DNA of 64,000 bases. It comes from Acanthosoma haemorrhoidale. Lineage: Eukaryota > Arthropoda > Insecta > Hemiptera > Acanthosomatidae. Under the pieces are notes generated by a model. That model had not been told where the DNA came from. It did not search any database and saw only the letters and a program-made list of their open reading frames with translations. The stretch lies in the NCBI GenBank assembly GCA_930367205.1, contig OV884014.1, positions 113,317,153-113,381,152 of the forward strand, given 5' to 3'. This document shows, piece after piece, positions 1 to 11,500 of this stretch; the stretch's first letter is position 1; each line of letters opens with the position of its first letter. Both the position numbers and the translations under genes were made by a program.

Positions 1-276
1 AGGAATTGATCTCTTGCCTGAGGAATTTCCCAATACTGGCTGTATCTTTCAGATCTTTCTGTTAAGAATTGAATCACCTGACACTTTTCCCAATGACAGT
101 CTTTCTTTTGCCAAGTCCTTGACATTTGCACTTCAAATATATTTTGCCATTTTCTTTTATATTTTCGCGGCGTTGCTTCAGAGGAATTTTTGGCATGACT
201 AACAACTCGTGTAATATATTGCAGATTTTTAAATGCATTAAGGGAAAAATGGAAAATAAACAAAAAAAAAAAAAAA

Positions 277-1218
277 TGCAGCAATAAATATTGCCTCTAT
301 CAATATAGTATGACGTAGCCAGCCTTACCTCTTCGGTGGACTGTGGTGCAATGACAATTAACTACCTCTGTTCAAAAATGAATGATTCGATGATTTTGCC
401 ACCTATAAAATTTCCTGAATTACATAAATTTTCAGAAAGCACTCCCAGATGGCGGTTATTTCTGACTTGTATTAATTTGAGAGAGAAACGTGGCTACAGA
501 GTACAGAGAAAATCAAAACCTTGAATGTCCACAGGGCACCAACTATCAATTTTATTTTCCATGGTATAGCTGTTTAAAAAGAGACAATCAAATATGTATA
601 TTGTCGCTATACATATTTAATTGCTAATTAAAGTTAATTACAGTATTTGAGGATGGGCGAACAGACGAAACGTTGACCTTTAAATCATATTTTACCAGTA
701 AAATATATTATGACAGTAAGAGACTTGATTTTTCCCCCCGACTTCTAATATTTGTCTTCATTTTACTTTCAGTGTTTTTGAAGCCAGTATTTCCCATGCT
801 CCAATTAATAAAATTTGCATAGTGTTCTTCAAATAGTATGTTCAAGTATGACAAAGAGTCACTCTGTTCCTTCTTTTCAAAACTGACAATCACAACTTGA
901 TGATCTGAACTTACTAAAGCTTCTACAAAGTGAGCATAAGTAACAAAATTCGGACAAGTAAAAGGAATTTTTCCGGAGTTGAAAATCGAGTTGCCGTATA
1001 ATCAAGATTGTACTGTAAGTGTTGTTCTGGTTCATTGCACAAGTATTGAACCTTTGTATTATTAAAGTGATTAACGTTCTTCCAAAGCCAATTCTCCTTT
1101 GATTATTAAATACAAATAACTAAACAGAGGTAGTTAATTGTCATTGCACCACAGTCCACCGAAGAGGTAAGGCTGGCTACGTCATACTATATTGATAGAG
1201 GCAATATTTATTGCTGCA
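277..1218. repeat. Perfect 96-bp inverted repeat pair
   Basis: Positions 277-372 and 1123-1218 are exact reverse complements by eye (96 of 96), starting TGCAGCAATAAATATTGCC on the outside. They flank about 750 bp of AT-rich DNA in which I see no transposase. The 5' flank is a long A run and the 3' flank begins CTATAG, so no target-site duplication is visible. The best guess is the TIRs of a small non-autonomous DNA transposon. A recent inverted duplication, or an assembly fold-back artefact, would look the same. Confidence 0.8.
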
Positions 1219-1458
1219 CTATAGTGCACTAGATACTAAAGCTTGATGAACCGCAGTGAAATTATCAATTTATATTTTAATAATTATGATTGGTCAAAGA
1301 GGAGGAATATTGGTCTATGACCGGGGTTCGAAACTTGGACCTTCTGGTTACTGTGCCAGCAGCCAGGTAGTATATATTCTTGTTGTACCTTCGGCATTAT
1401 ATATATTATTATATATAATTTTATGATATAATAATTGCATAATTTTATAAATTAATAA

Positions 1459-1615
1459 TAAGCAGAATATTGTTTGGACCTCCACGATAATTTCCAAGAC
1501 TCTTTTCGAAATATTGCTCTAACCATACGAGTGAAAAAATACATTATGTGGTATTTAGGCGCACTAATTTATTCCTTTTTACCGACTTGCCCAGTCGGTC
1601 ACGTGACTTCTAATA
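1459..1615. repeat. Dispersed repeat, copy 1 (pair with 3227-3372)
   Basis: This stretch shares blocks such as CCACGATAATTTCC, GACTCTTTTCGAAATATTG and GCGCACTAATT with 3227-3372 in the same orientation, roughly 80% identical by eye. It runs into a (TA)n tract at its right end. No coding potential is visible, and the family is not recognised. Confidence 0.65.
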
Positions 1616-1642
1616 TATATATATATATATATATTGTAACAT

Positions 1643-1666
1643 TCATGATATTTGAGAATATCATGA
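1643..1666. repeat. Perfect 10-bp hairpin beside (TA)n
   Basis: TCATGATATT, a 4-nt TGAG loop, then AATATCATGA form a perfect palindrome directly after a (TA)n tract. It is followed by about 200 bp that is richer in GC and then GAA/AAG-rich. The function is unknown. Confidence 0.5.
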
Positions 1667-1860
1667 CCAGCCACCCTCCCACTTTGTCCAGCATCTGCCC
1701 TTATGCTCTTAGGAGTGGGGATGAGACGAAGGGCGAGTTTTAGTCAGTCTTAGCCAAGAGCCAGAGAGCAAAGCAGAGCAAGCTCCCGTTCCGTTGACGG
1801 TCATCAACACAAGCAGAGGAGAAGAAGAAGAAAAGGAAGAAGAAGAAAAAGAAGGTTACA

Positions 1861-3226
1861 CGGATATCATCGATTGGGTGATATAGATATTGTTTTTTTA
1901 TTATGGATCCATTAAAAAGAGATTGAGCTCAATTATCATTTTTTTTATATAACTAATTAGTAGTAACTATCCTTGTTCAAAAGGAATTGAATATTTTTTT
2001 ATATAAATAATGTCAGCACTATTTATAATTATAATTATTTGTTATAACCATTTTACTTGTATATATTTCACAATTCCCAGTTTCTCAATTTATTAATAAC
2101 TATAACATTAGCCTTGAGATCGGGCGATTCAATCGGGATAATTTCCTATGTCGAAGACATAAAAACAAATTGAATTAAAGATCTCATGACGGACCTACCA
2201 AATTAGTTAAGGTCAATTGATCTATTAAATTAGAAAAATAGAACGGTAGAAAATGAGGTAGGTTTCAATATATATATATATAGAGAGAGAGATAATATAT
2301 CTCTAATCTAGATTATATATATCTGTTGCAATTATAGTAATTGACATTAGCACAATTATGTACTCTTGTATTCTTACTCCGGAGCATGGTCCAACCGAAA
2401 TAGGAAGAGATTTAAATCAATGTCGAAGACGTATTACCTAGAGTTGAATGGGATTTAAGAAACACCATTTACTTGTTTATAAAATTATGAGTCAAGACCG
2501 CCAAGATTCATCGACTAAAGGAAATGTATTAGCAAGCCGAGTACCGAACCTGGGTCACCACTTCGCGAACACTCCGTTCGATCGTTGTGGCCTAAGCCTG
2601 GTACAGGAAAAATGTCATATTTTAATTTATTAATTTATTAATCGATAGCGTTTCGGCACACCACTGAATCAGCTCTTGTAACAAGAAATGAAAGCTATAT
2701 GAAAAAATTATCGTCAGCTTAAATTCCATCAATGAATACCAACCTGCCATATTTTAAACCTTTTAAACGAGTGATTACTAAAAAAATAATCAGGGCACAT
2801 TTTCATATGAACTGGCTTTGGACGTTCTTAAAAACCGGTGGTATTATTAATAAAATGCGGCGAACTTAAAACGCACGTCATTTGCTTCATGTAGATGGGA
2901 TAAAAATGATAAGGGTTTTTTTTCTTTTTTCTTCGATGTCGATTCCCAGATGTCACGTCCTCAAAGGGTATAGAGACACATGATCAAAATTCATTAGAAA
3001 TAGTTATATTGGCGAATAGTGCTAATGCGTTGCGAAAAATAGGGTTTTATTATGGTTCCGAAAACCATTTTATTGGCATTTATAATGACAGAGTAATAAT
3101 CAGCTTAAGGACAAATACGTGTTACATATTATTAGGTATGGTCTTGAGATGTTGATTTCAATGCCCTGCATACAAATATAGAAAATGTTTATTTTTGTTA
3201 AGCCGGTTGGTTATCAATAAATAAAT
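1861..3226. other. AT-rich stretch, no gene seen
   Basis: Short open frames here look random. A TA/GA microsatellite with some self-complementarity lies around 2268-2325. Nothing else is recognised. Confidence 0.6.
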
Positions 3227-3372
3227 AATAAGCAGAATATCGATTGGACCGCCACGATAATTTCCCAGACTCTTTTCGAAATATTGAGTGTAAAAAAACA
3301 TTGTGTTGTATTTATGCGCACTAATTCATTCCTATTTAGCGAGTTGCCGAGTCTGTTCCGTGACTTATAATA
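3227..3372. repeat. Dispersed repeat, copy 2 (pair with 1459-1615)
   Basis: This is the second, diverged copy of the repeat at 1459-1615, in direct orientation about 1.8 kb away. Shared blocks include AAGCAGAATAT and GACTCTTTTCGAAATATTG. No terminal structure can be seen. Confidence 0.65.
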
Positions 3373-4109
3373 ATTATACTTTAGAAAAAATAAAAAATGA
3401 AAATTTTCTACATAAACCATATTATTAATGAATTCTTCTTAGTCACTGAAAATATGTTTTATGGAAAAAAACTTTGAAAATTAACTATCATATAAAATGA
3501 GAAAGTAATACTTATTTATTTGATAGTCAATTCTAATGGTCAATGGTGACAGACCCAATGCAAAAAACATGAGTGTTTCTGGTTTTAAAAAAACCCAGCA
3601 AAAGCTTTAAAAACTCCTCTTCCGAATTTCATTGGTTTCAAGGCCATCTTCCCACCCTATATGTAGATCGCCTTCGTGAGTCAGAGACAATGCAAGACGA
3701 ATAAAGAAAGAACAGTAAGAAAATTGACCTTTACTTAAGTGTTTTTACAGTTTTGAAGAAGATTTGTTTTATTTTAATGACTGGAATTTTTTTTTTTTAT
3801 AATGTTTTAATTTTGGCTGGACCACTTTTTTCTCAAATTGGTAAAAATAATATTTTTTTTGTTATTAATTTATTTATATGGGCAATGTATTAATAAGAAT
3901 TATGTCTTAGTAGAATCCTTAAAGCCTTGTTCCCACAGCGAGTGGCTTGGCGAGCCTTGTGTGAAGTTCGTTTTACCTCGGGCCGTTGGAACTTAAATGC
4001 TCGTTATTGCTCGATTCAGGGGTGCTCGCTCGTACTTATCAGTGAATGCTTCTGACCTGTTCCCACGACCCGGTTTTCGCAGAAGTAATTTTCAAAAGAC
4101 TAGATACTG

Positions 4110-4278
4110 ATGGAGTGGAAAATGGAATTTTTGGAATTGTACGAGGGAGAACCTATTACATGCAATTCACAGCAATTAAGGACGTAAAGAAAGGAACCGG
4201 GTGTACGATGCTTGGAAACGTATTCAAAATAATATCAGTATGGAGTGTTCTTTGACAGAACTTAAAAAGGACATCTGA
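4110..4278 (+). pseudogene. MADF-like domain fragment, frameshifted
   Basis: From the ATG at 4110 the frame reads MEWKMEFLELYEGEPI. About 30 codons further on, the similarity moves into the next frame, giving RKERNRVYDAWKRI followed by a leucine/lysine-rich TELKKDI and a TGA at 4276-4278. The order FLELYE...EP, R-N-x-x-YDAWK-x-I, ELKK matches the first part of a MADF (Myb/SANT-like) DNA-binding domain. That domain occurs in arthropod transcription regulators and in accessory proteins of PIF/Harbinger transposons. A single-base frameshift and the missing C-terminal half make it a relic. The identification rests on motif recall only. No transposase or further exon is visible nearby, so its source, host gene or transposon, is open. 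Confidence 0.4.
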
Positions 4279-4324
4279 ATCAAAAAATAACAACAGTATC
4301 AAATGAATGGTTTCAAAATGTATC

Positions 4325-4920
4325 TTATATATATATATATCAAAATATTTTAGTTGGGAGAAAAACCGTTAATAATATTTAGTGTGATCTACAACACAGC
4401 AAACATTGACTCTACAATATATTATCTATTTGCCATTTTTTTATTTGTTGATTTTTTATCACTAAGGTGATTATACAAATAAATAAATGAATATATAATT
4501 ACTAATTGTATTAATTACAATTATATATTAATTGTATTTTAATTATTTGTTATTATGTTTATAAAAATCAATATTTTTTTCATACATGCACATTTTTATT
4601 TATAATTCAATAATTTTAGATTATATTCAACAACGATTTGTTTGGAAATATATTTTTGAGTTAAAAAAATTTCTCACAAGTATATAATTAAATATATAAT
4701 TACTCTAAACAGTCAGTTCGTTCAAGGATTTTTGCTAAATGAAATGAACTCGACCATAACGATATTTCGTCTAGAAAAGTATATTGAAGTGCCTTCACTC
4801 ATATTGTGTCATTAATGATGTCTACTCTATAATTAGATACAATTAGTTTATAATTGAAGTACATAAAAGTTATGGGAGTATAAGCAAAAAAATTTGATGT
4901 AATTAAAAAAAAAAATATTG
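4325..4920. repeat. Dispersed repeat, copy 1 (pair with 5768-5945)
   Basis: The blocks ATTTTAGTTGGGAGAAAAAC and AATATTTAGTGT near 4345-4385, and ATTAGTTTATAATTGAAGTA near 4850, recur in the same order at 5768-5945. In this copy they are separated by about 400 bp of extra AT-rich DNA, so one copy has gained or the other has lost sequence. The family is unknown. Confidence 0.55.
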
Positions 4921-5767
4921 AGGTTATTGATCCTAAAAACTACTAACAGTATTTCCTAATAATACCATGAGAAGGTTCTTCGTACGAACTTACTTACTGT
5001 GGCTTTCATTTTAATTTATTTCTAAGTACTTCACACTTGATCACTTGGTCGATGTCTACATCAATCAATTATTTTACCTTGTAAGGCAACTCATCTGTGG
5101 CAATAATTTAAGTAGCTAGCGTGTGTATAGTTGAAAGGAAATAGTGCTTTTACTTAGTAAGTTAGTAAGGAGTCGGCGGGGAACGGTCGAATACTGACGC
5201 ACTGACTGACATTAGATACGCAACCGTCCGAAGGTCAACATCCTAGAAGCTGCGCTTTGTCACATAATGCCCATTTCAGTTTCCAGTAAAAATGTGTTTC
5301 GATTTGAGCTCCCGTTGATTAATTATTAATTGAGTAAATTTACTTTTACTAGTTAAAATAGGTCATTTAAAACCAAAAAAAGGTTGTCCCTTGACTGAAT
5401 GTGGGTAGCTAGGAGTGTGATATACTCGTCTGGAATATGGTAAATATTCCGTTGCCTGGCTCGAATGGAGTTTTACTTTCGTACAAGTACGTAGCAATCA
5501 GTTGTCTGTCTGTGTACATGTATAAGTTCTTCTATAAATATTTTCTTGACTGCATAAACATGACCGATCTAAAATTAAACTTATACTCCGCTAAATCTAA
5601 GGGCCTATTCGAATACACTGTGGGATAGTTGTTAAATATATATATATATATATGTATATAAAAAAATTCACGTTTTTTTATGAAATTAATTTGATTGAAT
5701 AACTTCTAATAATATTTGAAAGATATTACAAAAAAAAAAAATGTTTTGTGAATAATAAGATCCTAAA

Positions 5768-5945
5768 ATATTAAAACAAATATTTTAGTTGGGAGAAAAA
5801 CTATTGATAATATTTAGTGTAATTTTTTATCACTGAGATGATTTAAAAAAAAACAAATGAATATATTGCCGAAAATATAATTAGTTTATAATTGAAGTAA
5901 AAAAAAAGAAGTTATTGCAGTATATGCAAAAAAAAATTATGTTTA
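5768..5945. repeat. Dispersed repeat, copy 2 (compact)
   Basis: This is the shorter version of the repeat at 4325-4920. The same three blocks occur within about 180 bp. No open frame or TIR is evident. Confidence 0.55.
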
Positions 5946-7214
5946 TTATAATTTTATAAACGGGTTTTGTTTAAATTTGTCTTTTTTTTCCATAGCTATT
6001 TGTAATGTCGCACTGCCGGATTTCCAAAATTATAAGTTTCAAAAATATAACCGAAGGAAGTTATTATGTACGTGTACGTTTTTATCCCATTTAGAAAATA
6101 TAAACGATACTGATTATAGAAAGCTTTATTTATTTATTTTTTATAATACCAGATCAATGACATCCTCGTTCGATCACTTTTAACACAATACCACTTTTTT
6201 CTTCAAAATTAAAATCTGAGATGATACGTGCGTGGAAGATGTGCTGCAGAAACGATGTCGAAATCTGCTGAAAATACTACGTGGCTACAAAGATAATGAA
6301 GAAGATACTAACTTGTCAGTAGAGTTGGGAGGCATGATGGCCACTGACTGTCTCAACGCGCCGACCACCAACCGGTTATATAAGGCATGAGCTATTGCAT
6401 AACTTTATCATCCCCTCGTTCAGGGCGGTTTTTTTTAGAAATTTTATATATCGAATTTATCAGTAGAAAGGAGATGTTTCAACAAATGTAAACTCCGGAT
6501 TCGAAGACTCGAAGCGGACCTACTCACGATGAAATAAAAAATAATTCGGTACCATTATAGTTTTGGTGGGTTCAAAAATAGCAAAAACTGGTCAAAAATA
6601 GCACGAGAGATGTTCTACATGATATATTGACCCGTTACGTTCTTCCTGTAAGATATATGTGAACTACATAGAAAAAAGAATAACAAATAAATTTACATAG
6701 TAGATTGAAATCGAAATTCATGGGCCATTAATCTCATAATTCTGAAGAATACAAAAAAAAGTACGCTTTTTTTTTGCCCACGTATTGTTGCGGGTTAAAA
6801 AAAAAAGTAGTTTATTACGTAATTAGCATTACGCAACTGTGCGGCAAAGCCAGTAGCCCACACTGTGATTTGTGAACGGAAAATGTTTGCAGTAATTATT
6901 TATAGTTTCTCAACCGTCGATAAGAATTTAAGTTTAAATAAAAGCCAATAATGGATTTTATATTATCAGCAAAGCCCTTGACTGTGGTGTTTTGACTAGT
7001 ATGTGCAGGTGTTTATAACATATTAGTAATGTAATAAAAAATATTAATTTATTATATTTATTTTTTAATAAAAATTTTAACGAAACTGTAAAGTAAAGGC
7101 AGGATATGACTTGTTTTTAATTAAATTAAATGGTTTTTAGGGTCACAGATACTTGATCTGGCTGCAATACGATCTTGACCTGTTTTTACAAAAAAAAAAA
7201 AATCCGTTGCGCTT
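5946..7214. other. No recognised feature
   Basis: This is AT-rich DNA with a slightly GC-richer patch at about 6220-6420. Short frames here match nothing I know. Confidence 0.5.
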
Positions 7215-7352
7215 GAAAGGTACTTACTTGTAAACATGAAAGGTACTTACTTGTAAACATGAAAGGTACTTACTTGTAAACATGAAAGGTACTTACTTGT
7301 AAACATGAAAGGTACTTACTTGTAAACATGAAAGGTACTTACTTGTAAACAT
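7215..7352. repeat. 23-bp minisatellite, 6 perfect copies
   Basis: Six identical tandem copies of a 23-bp unit beginning GAAAGGTACTTACTTG fill exactly 138 bp. The 5' edge is preceded by poly-A. At the 3' edge the next unit breaks after GAAA. The lack of any difference between copies points to recent expansion. Confidence 0.95.
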
Positions 7353-7439
7353 GAAAAAGTGGCAGAGAGGATCTCCGTTTGTTTTGAAAGTGGTGTCCAT
7401 TTAAAAAAAAAAATGAATAATAAAATAATTTATTGACGC

Positions 7440-7935
7440 TTAACACGCTGACTGCCAACTACGAGTTATCTCGTCCCGGGTTTGATTGCCATTTTTGTGC
7501 AGCTACGATTAAACTGGACATATATCAGTGCTATATCGATAGATGGCTTCTGGGAAAAGAACTGGGAAAATAATTCAGGATTTTGTTGAATTTCTATCCA
7601 CAAATTATACATTCACATTTGATGTTGTTGCTTGGGGATCATCGTCATTATCTTCAGGCTCGGAGACTTCATCTTCACTATCACTTGAATTCTCAGAAGG
7701 TTCATAATCGCTTGTATCCCTACCATCCTCGCCAAAAATCCCGTCAAATTATGAATCACTTAGATTTGCGTAGTACTCAATTTCATTTTGAGTCAGTGGT
7801 CTTTTCTTATCCATATTGGGCCCAGCTTTAGAGGAGCGACAGGTCGAAGCGTGTCTGAGTGCGAATTAACTCGTAGTTGGCTTCCGCGAAGAGATTTCTG
7901 TTACAGAAGCCAACTACGAGATAATTCGTAAGACC
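7440..7935 (-). mobile_element. piggyBac-like element remnant
   Basis: The left end has the piggyBac hallmark TTAA (7440-7443) followed by CACGCTGACTGCCAACTACG, a typical piggyBac-type terminus. The element encodes the start of a piggyBac-type transposase on the minus strand (7814 to 7605). At the right, 7863-7884 and 7906-7928 form a near-perfect hairpin of the same CCAACTACGAG sequence found in the left terminus, resembling sub-terminal repeats. A closing TTAA next to a matching right terminus was not found. Most of the transposase, including all catalytic residues, is missing. It is a deleted, non-autonomous copy. Confidence 0.55.
7605..7814 (-). pseudogene. piggyBac-like transposase, N-terminal piece
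   Basis: Reading the minus strand from the ATG at 7814 gives MDKKRPLTQNEIEYYANLSD, then an in-frame TAA, then FDGIFGEDGRDTSDYEP and a strongly acidic stretch rich in S, D and E, ending at a TAA at 7605-7607. A lysine-rich start, an LT-x-x-EIE motif and a long acidic tail before the catalytic core are typical of piggyBac-family transposases. Only about 70 of roughly 500-600 residues remain and none of the DDD catalytic core is present. The internal stop and the truncation show it is dead. The family call rests on these motifs and the TTAA-type terminus. Confidence 0.55.
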
Positions 7936-8669
7936 TTTTTTTTTTTTTTTAAAAAGCACATTTTGTATGCTTTGATCAATTTAAAATTCGCCAATAAATT
8001 AAATTGCTTAGCGATTTTTTACGAAAATGGTCCATTTACCTTAGAATAAATAATGAAGCTATAATTAATTATAATTAACTTATAAGAAAGGAGTAAAACT
8101 AAGAATTTTACCAGCAAAAGCGTAATGAAATGAAATGAAGAAAACCCCCCACAGAAGTGCAGATGCAACAGTTAATATATTTTGTGTATTAACATATCAC
8201 AAGCATTTCGCAAGTAAAATATTTCTTAGAATTATTTGCTTTTCTTCTATATATGGATAATTTCATATTAACATCGGATAGATTTACGGGTAAAAAGTAA
8301 TAATAAATCAATATTTGGCTATAGTTTTAAGATATCTATTGTAAGTATAATAACACAAAAATTATAGTTAAATTCTAATACAATTACATATTTCTGAATT
8401 CGTTGAAACATTACCAGATTTAGTGCAGTTTATTTATATTTTTTAATCGACTAAAAATGCTTACCTTTTAACATTTTGAACGAAGAAAAATTGACTTCAT
8501 CACCACTTTCACAATAAACGGTCCGTATATTAGATCGTAAGAGGATGTAGAAAATTAATAATACTAAGCTAGAGACCATTAACTAAAGGCTGAGTTAGTG
8601 TTTTATTATGCTTTAGAGTTTTCGAGTTCAAAAACCGACAATAGTTTTTTATCAGCAGTTTCATTTGAT
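7936..8669. other. No recognised feature
   Basis: AT-rich, without coherent coding potential. It lies between the piggyBac-like remnant and a 29-bp array. Confidence 0.5.
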
Positions 8670-8932
8670 ATGTGTTATACGTGGTCCAGGCGCATGGGAT
8701 GTGTCATACGTGGTCCAGGCGCATGGGATGTGTCATACGTGGTCCAGGCGCATAGGATGTGTCATACGTGGTCCAGGGGCATGGGATGTGCCATACGTGG
8801 TCCAGGCGCATGGGATGTGTCATACGTGCTTCAGGCGCATGGGATGTGTCATACGTGGTCCACAGGCGCATGGGATGTGTCATACGTGGTCCAGGTGCAT
8901 GGGATGTGTCATACGTGGTCCAGGTACGCCTG
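8670..8932. repeat. 29-bp minisatellite, about 9 copies
   Basis: The unit ATGTGTCATACGTGGTCCAG plus GCGCATGGG repeats about nine times with scattered substitutions and one 2-base insertion near 8862. The period is not a multiple of three, so the same low-complexity peptide appears in all three forward frames. Those open frames are artefacts of the repeat. Confidence 0.95.
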
Positions 8933-9105
8933 AATGGTTACTCGATAAATATATTTTACCATTAGATAGATTTTTTAAAACAGATTTCCGGTCTTTTATT
9001 TATTTTTTCACTCGTGATGTCTTTTTTTACGATTTGCAGAAATAAAAATCGGGGAAATCTCACCGGGAGAAGCAAATTTACCAGTTCATTTATTCGCAAC
9101 AATGA

Positions 9106-9655
9106 CTAAAGTAGTACTCACACACAGAGGCAAAGGCCATGCAGGTTTTTAGAAGTAGTGCTAGAAGATCACTCTAGAAGTAGTACTCCCACACAGAGGC
9201 AAAGGCCATGCAGGTTTTTAGCAGTAGTGCTAGAAGATCACTTTAGAAGTAAGGTTATACAACTAAAGTAGTACTCCCACACAAAGGCAAAGGCCATGCA
9301 GGTTTTTAGAAGTAGTGCTAGAAGATCACTCTAGAAGTAGTACTCCCACACAGAGGCAAAGGCCATGCAGGTTTTTAGAAGTAGTGCTAGAAGATCACTT
9401 TAGAAGTAGTGCTAGAAGATCACTTTAGAAGTAGTGCTAGAAGATCACTCTAGAAGTAGTGCTAGAAGATCACTTTAGAAGTAGTGCTAGAAGTAGCGCT
9501 AGAAGATCACTCTAGAAGTAGTGCTAGAAGATCACTCTAGAAGTAGTGCTAGAAGATCACTCTAGAAGTAGTGCTAGAAGATCACTTTAGAAGTAGTGCT
9601 AGAAGATCACTTTAGAAGTAGTGCTAGAAGATCACTTTAGAAGTAAGGTTATACA
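9106..9655. repeat. Compound minisatellite, nested 25-bp and ~68-bp units
   Basis: The first half has four copies of a ~68-bp unit containing CACACAGAGGCAAAGGCCATG followed by GAAGTAGTGCTAGAAGATCAC. The second half is a run of about ten copies of only the 25-bp sub-unit TAGAAGTAGTGCTAGAAGAT plus CACTT/C. A spacer beginning AAGGTTATACAA occurs once inside and again at the right edge, which suggests that larger blocks were also duplicated. Confidence 0.9.
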
Positions 9656-10375
9656 ATTAAATAGTCGTGGAATGTGACCAGGATAGTGAGCTGGCGCTTG
9701 GGTTAATTACCTGTAGTCCTTGTGGGCTTGGGTGTCCATGGAATGCTTCGTAAAAGTTTCTATATCATGTTCTTTCTAACATGGTCATGAATGTGAATAA
9801 TGTTGAGGTAAGCCTGAAGGGCATGTTTTAGTACAGCGGTGCACATATAACTTTTAAGAATTTTTAGTTTCCTAATCTATATAATAAAATAATAAATGCT
9901 TATTTGACTGTATTAAAATTTTTTTCAATGATTTTCAATGATCCCGTATTCAATCATGCACCCCGGCCACTCTATTGTAACGAGAATGTATAAAAAAAAC
10001 CAATGATGATTCACGTTTTTTAAAAACGGTACAAGAAAAAATAATAATGAGAAAGTTGGAATGCGGCAGAAGAATAAATTTTTTCGGTAGAAGGGGATAA
10101 GTGGTTGAATCGAAACTTCAACGCTGGGAATACAACGGGGTAAGGATTCTTCAAGCCTCACCTCGACCAGGTCACCCTTCTGGTGTCGATGATGAATTAC
10201 AATGAGTGCAATAGAAGTCTTAGGGAGTGCCAAGATATATTGTTTAATTATATCCTTCACGTTCTGCTACTAACCATAAAAATAAAAACTTTTACACACA
10301 AGAACTTTTGTAACGACGAGCCTGAGAAGCAGTTTATTTCAATACATTAATTATGTTACTGACATTAATTCCTAT
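9656..10375. other. No recognised feature
   Basis: An open frame of 111 codons on the minus strand (9925-10260) has no recognisable motif and lies in low-complexity AT-rich DNA. I do not call it a gene. Confidence 0.45.
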
Positions 10376-10665
10376 TAAACTTTGTTATAATAAAATTACA
10401 ATCTGCCTTATTGGGTTATAAGTGATAGTGATTAATGTTACCATTCATACCATATTTACCATTTTCATTCACTCGCTCATTCATACAGAATTTACATACA
10501 GCCCAGAGGCCTCCCAAATACACATGGTTGACACCTCCTTCGCATGCGAAAGAGGAAGCGGAGTCTTGGGAAGTCCCCCACGCTCCTCCGACAGCCGCGT
10601 CACTGGATAAGAGCCAGTGGCGGCTGACCAAGAGCACAAGAGCCACATGCGCTCAGGACATGTAA
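10376..10665 (-). mobile_element. Jockey-like family A, 3' UTR fragment
   Basis: In reverse orientation this matches the 3' untranslated region of the family A retrotransposon seen at 13790-14112 and 48240-48555. Shared blocks include GACGCGGCTG, CATGCGAAAG-type sequence, CCTCCCAAAT and the terminal AATCTGCC...TTATAATAAA (complement). No coding part is left. Target-primed non-LTR retrotransposons commonly leave 5'-truncated copies like this. Confidence 0.75.
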
Positions 10666-11221
10666 ACTACTGTACTCTCCATAATGGTTTTACAATGAAG
10701 GAGTATTTGTACAGTCTGCAATCTTCCCTCTTAGCTTCTGAATGTATTATGGCAGGCCAAGCTTGTAATCAACAATTTGTTTTTTCGTCACCTCTATTTA
10801 AACATGACACGGTATGGTATAACATGGGATGGTATAACAAGGTATGGCAATACCTTCATGATGAAGAAAGGTCATACATAGTTTAGCATAGTGAGGCTCA
10901 TGCCCTCGCAGCGTGAAGGAAAACGATCTGGAATCTCAAGACGTGATATGCATAAACGTTTCCTGTCCTGCTCAATAAGCACGTGGCACATTACGACTTG
11001 GCCATTTGTCGCTACACGAAAAATAAAACGTTCGGCGTTTGACCATGTTATGTTCTCTACGAACATGGAGTTAGGGCAGAAAGGGTTGATATTGAACAGT
11101 TTGATTACAATTTTATTAAATGAATTATTCATACGCGATCCTTGGGTGCAGGTTGTACATGCTTTTCCTAGCGGAGGCCACCCAGAGTGGCAACACTGGG
11201 CACACTTGCAGTCAGCCTAAT
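10666..11221. other. Unassigned stretch open on both strands
   Basis: Between 10872 and 11220 both strands stay open for 85-109 codons and base composition is less AT-rich than the surroundings. The minus-strand peptide contains RFIFRVATNGQVVMCHVLI, which I cannot assign. No splice or terminal structure is convincing. It could be a piece of an unrecognised mobile element or an exon fragment. Confidence 0.3.
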
Positions 11222-11500
11222 GCCAGTTAAATAATCTTTATAGTCTTTGTAATAGTCTTTTAAAAAACTTTATTATGAATAACAATCAAAACACCGGTAT
11301 ATATACAAATATTAATCAGTTACACCGTTAGAGCATACTTTAGTGAACGCTAAGGCACAAGTGAGGGTGTCTTGGCCCTAAGTAGGAAAGAAAAGGTTAG
11401 GATTTTATGATAGGAGATGGTTACTTACAAAAAACAAGGTGACCAAAAGTTTCAACTGAGGTACGCGTTTCTACTAAGAATGTAAGATCTGATGAGCATT
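11222..11500. repeat. Diverged terminus related to the long-TIR element at 20608
   Basis: CAGTTAAATAATCTT, CTTTATTATGAA, CAAAACAC and GGTATATA-TACAAATATTAA occur in the same order as in the TIR arm at 20608-20907, with clear divergence afterwards. No partner arm was seen here, so this is probably a truncated old copy of the same family. Confidence 0.55.

Noticed and set aside
1318..1372. tRNA-like or SINE promoter on the minus strand
   Set aside because: GTTTCGAACCCCGG resembles a B box but has an extra T, and no proper A box or cloverleaf could be formed.
1635..1860. Possible solo LTR (TGTAAC...GTTACA)
   Set aside because: The ends look LTR-like, but flanking 5-mers (TATAT, CGGAT) do not match and no second copy exists in the window.
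8598..9045. Three overlapping plus-strand open frames of 68-126 codons
   Set aside because: They translate the 29-bp minisatellite in each frame. The peptide repetition follows from the DNA repeat, not from a gene.
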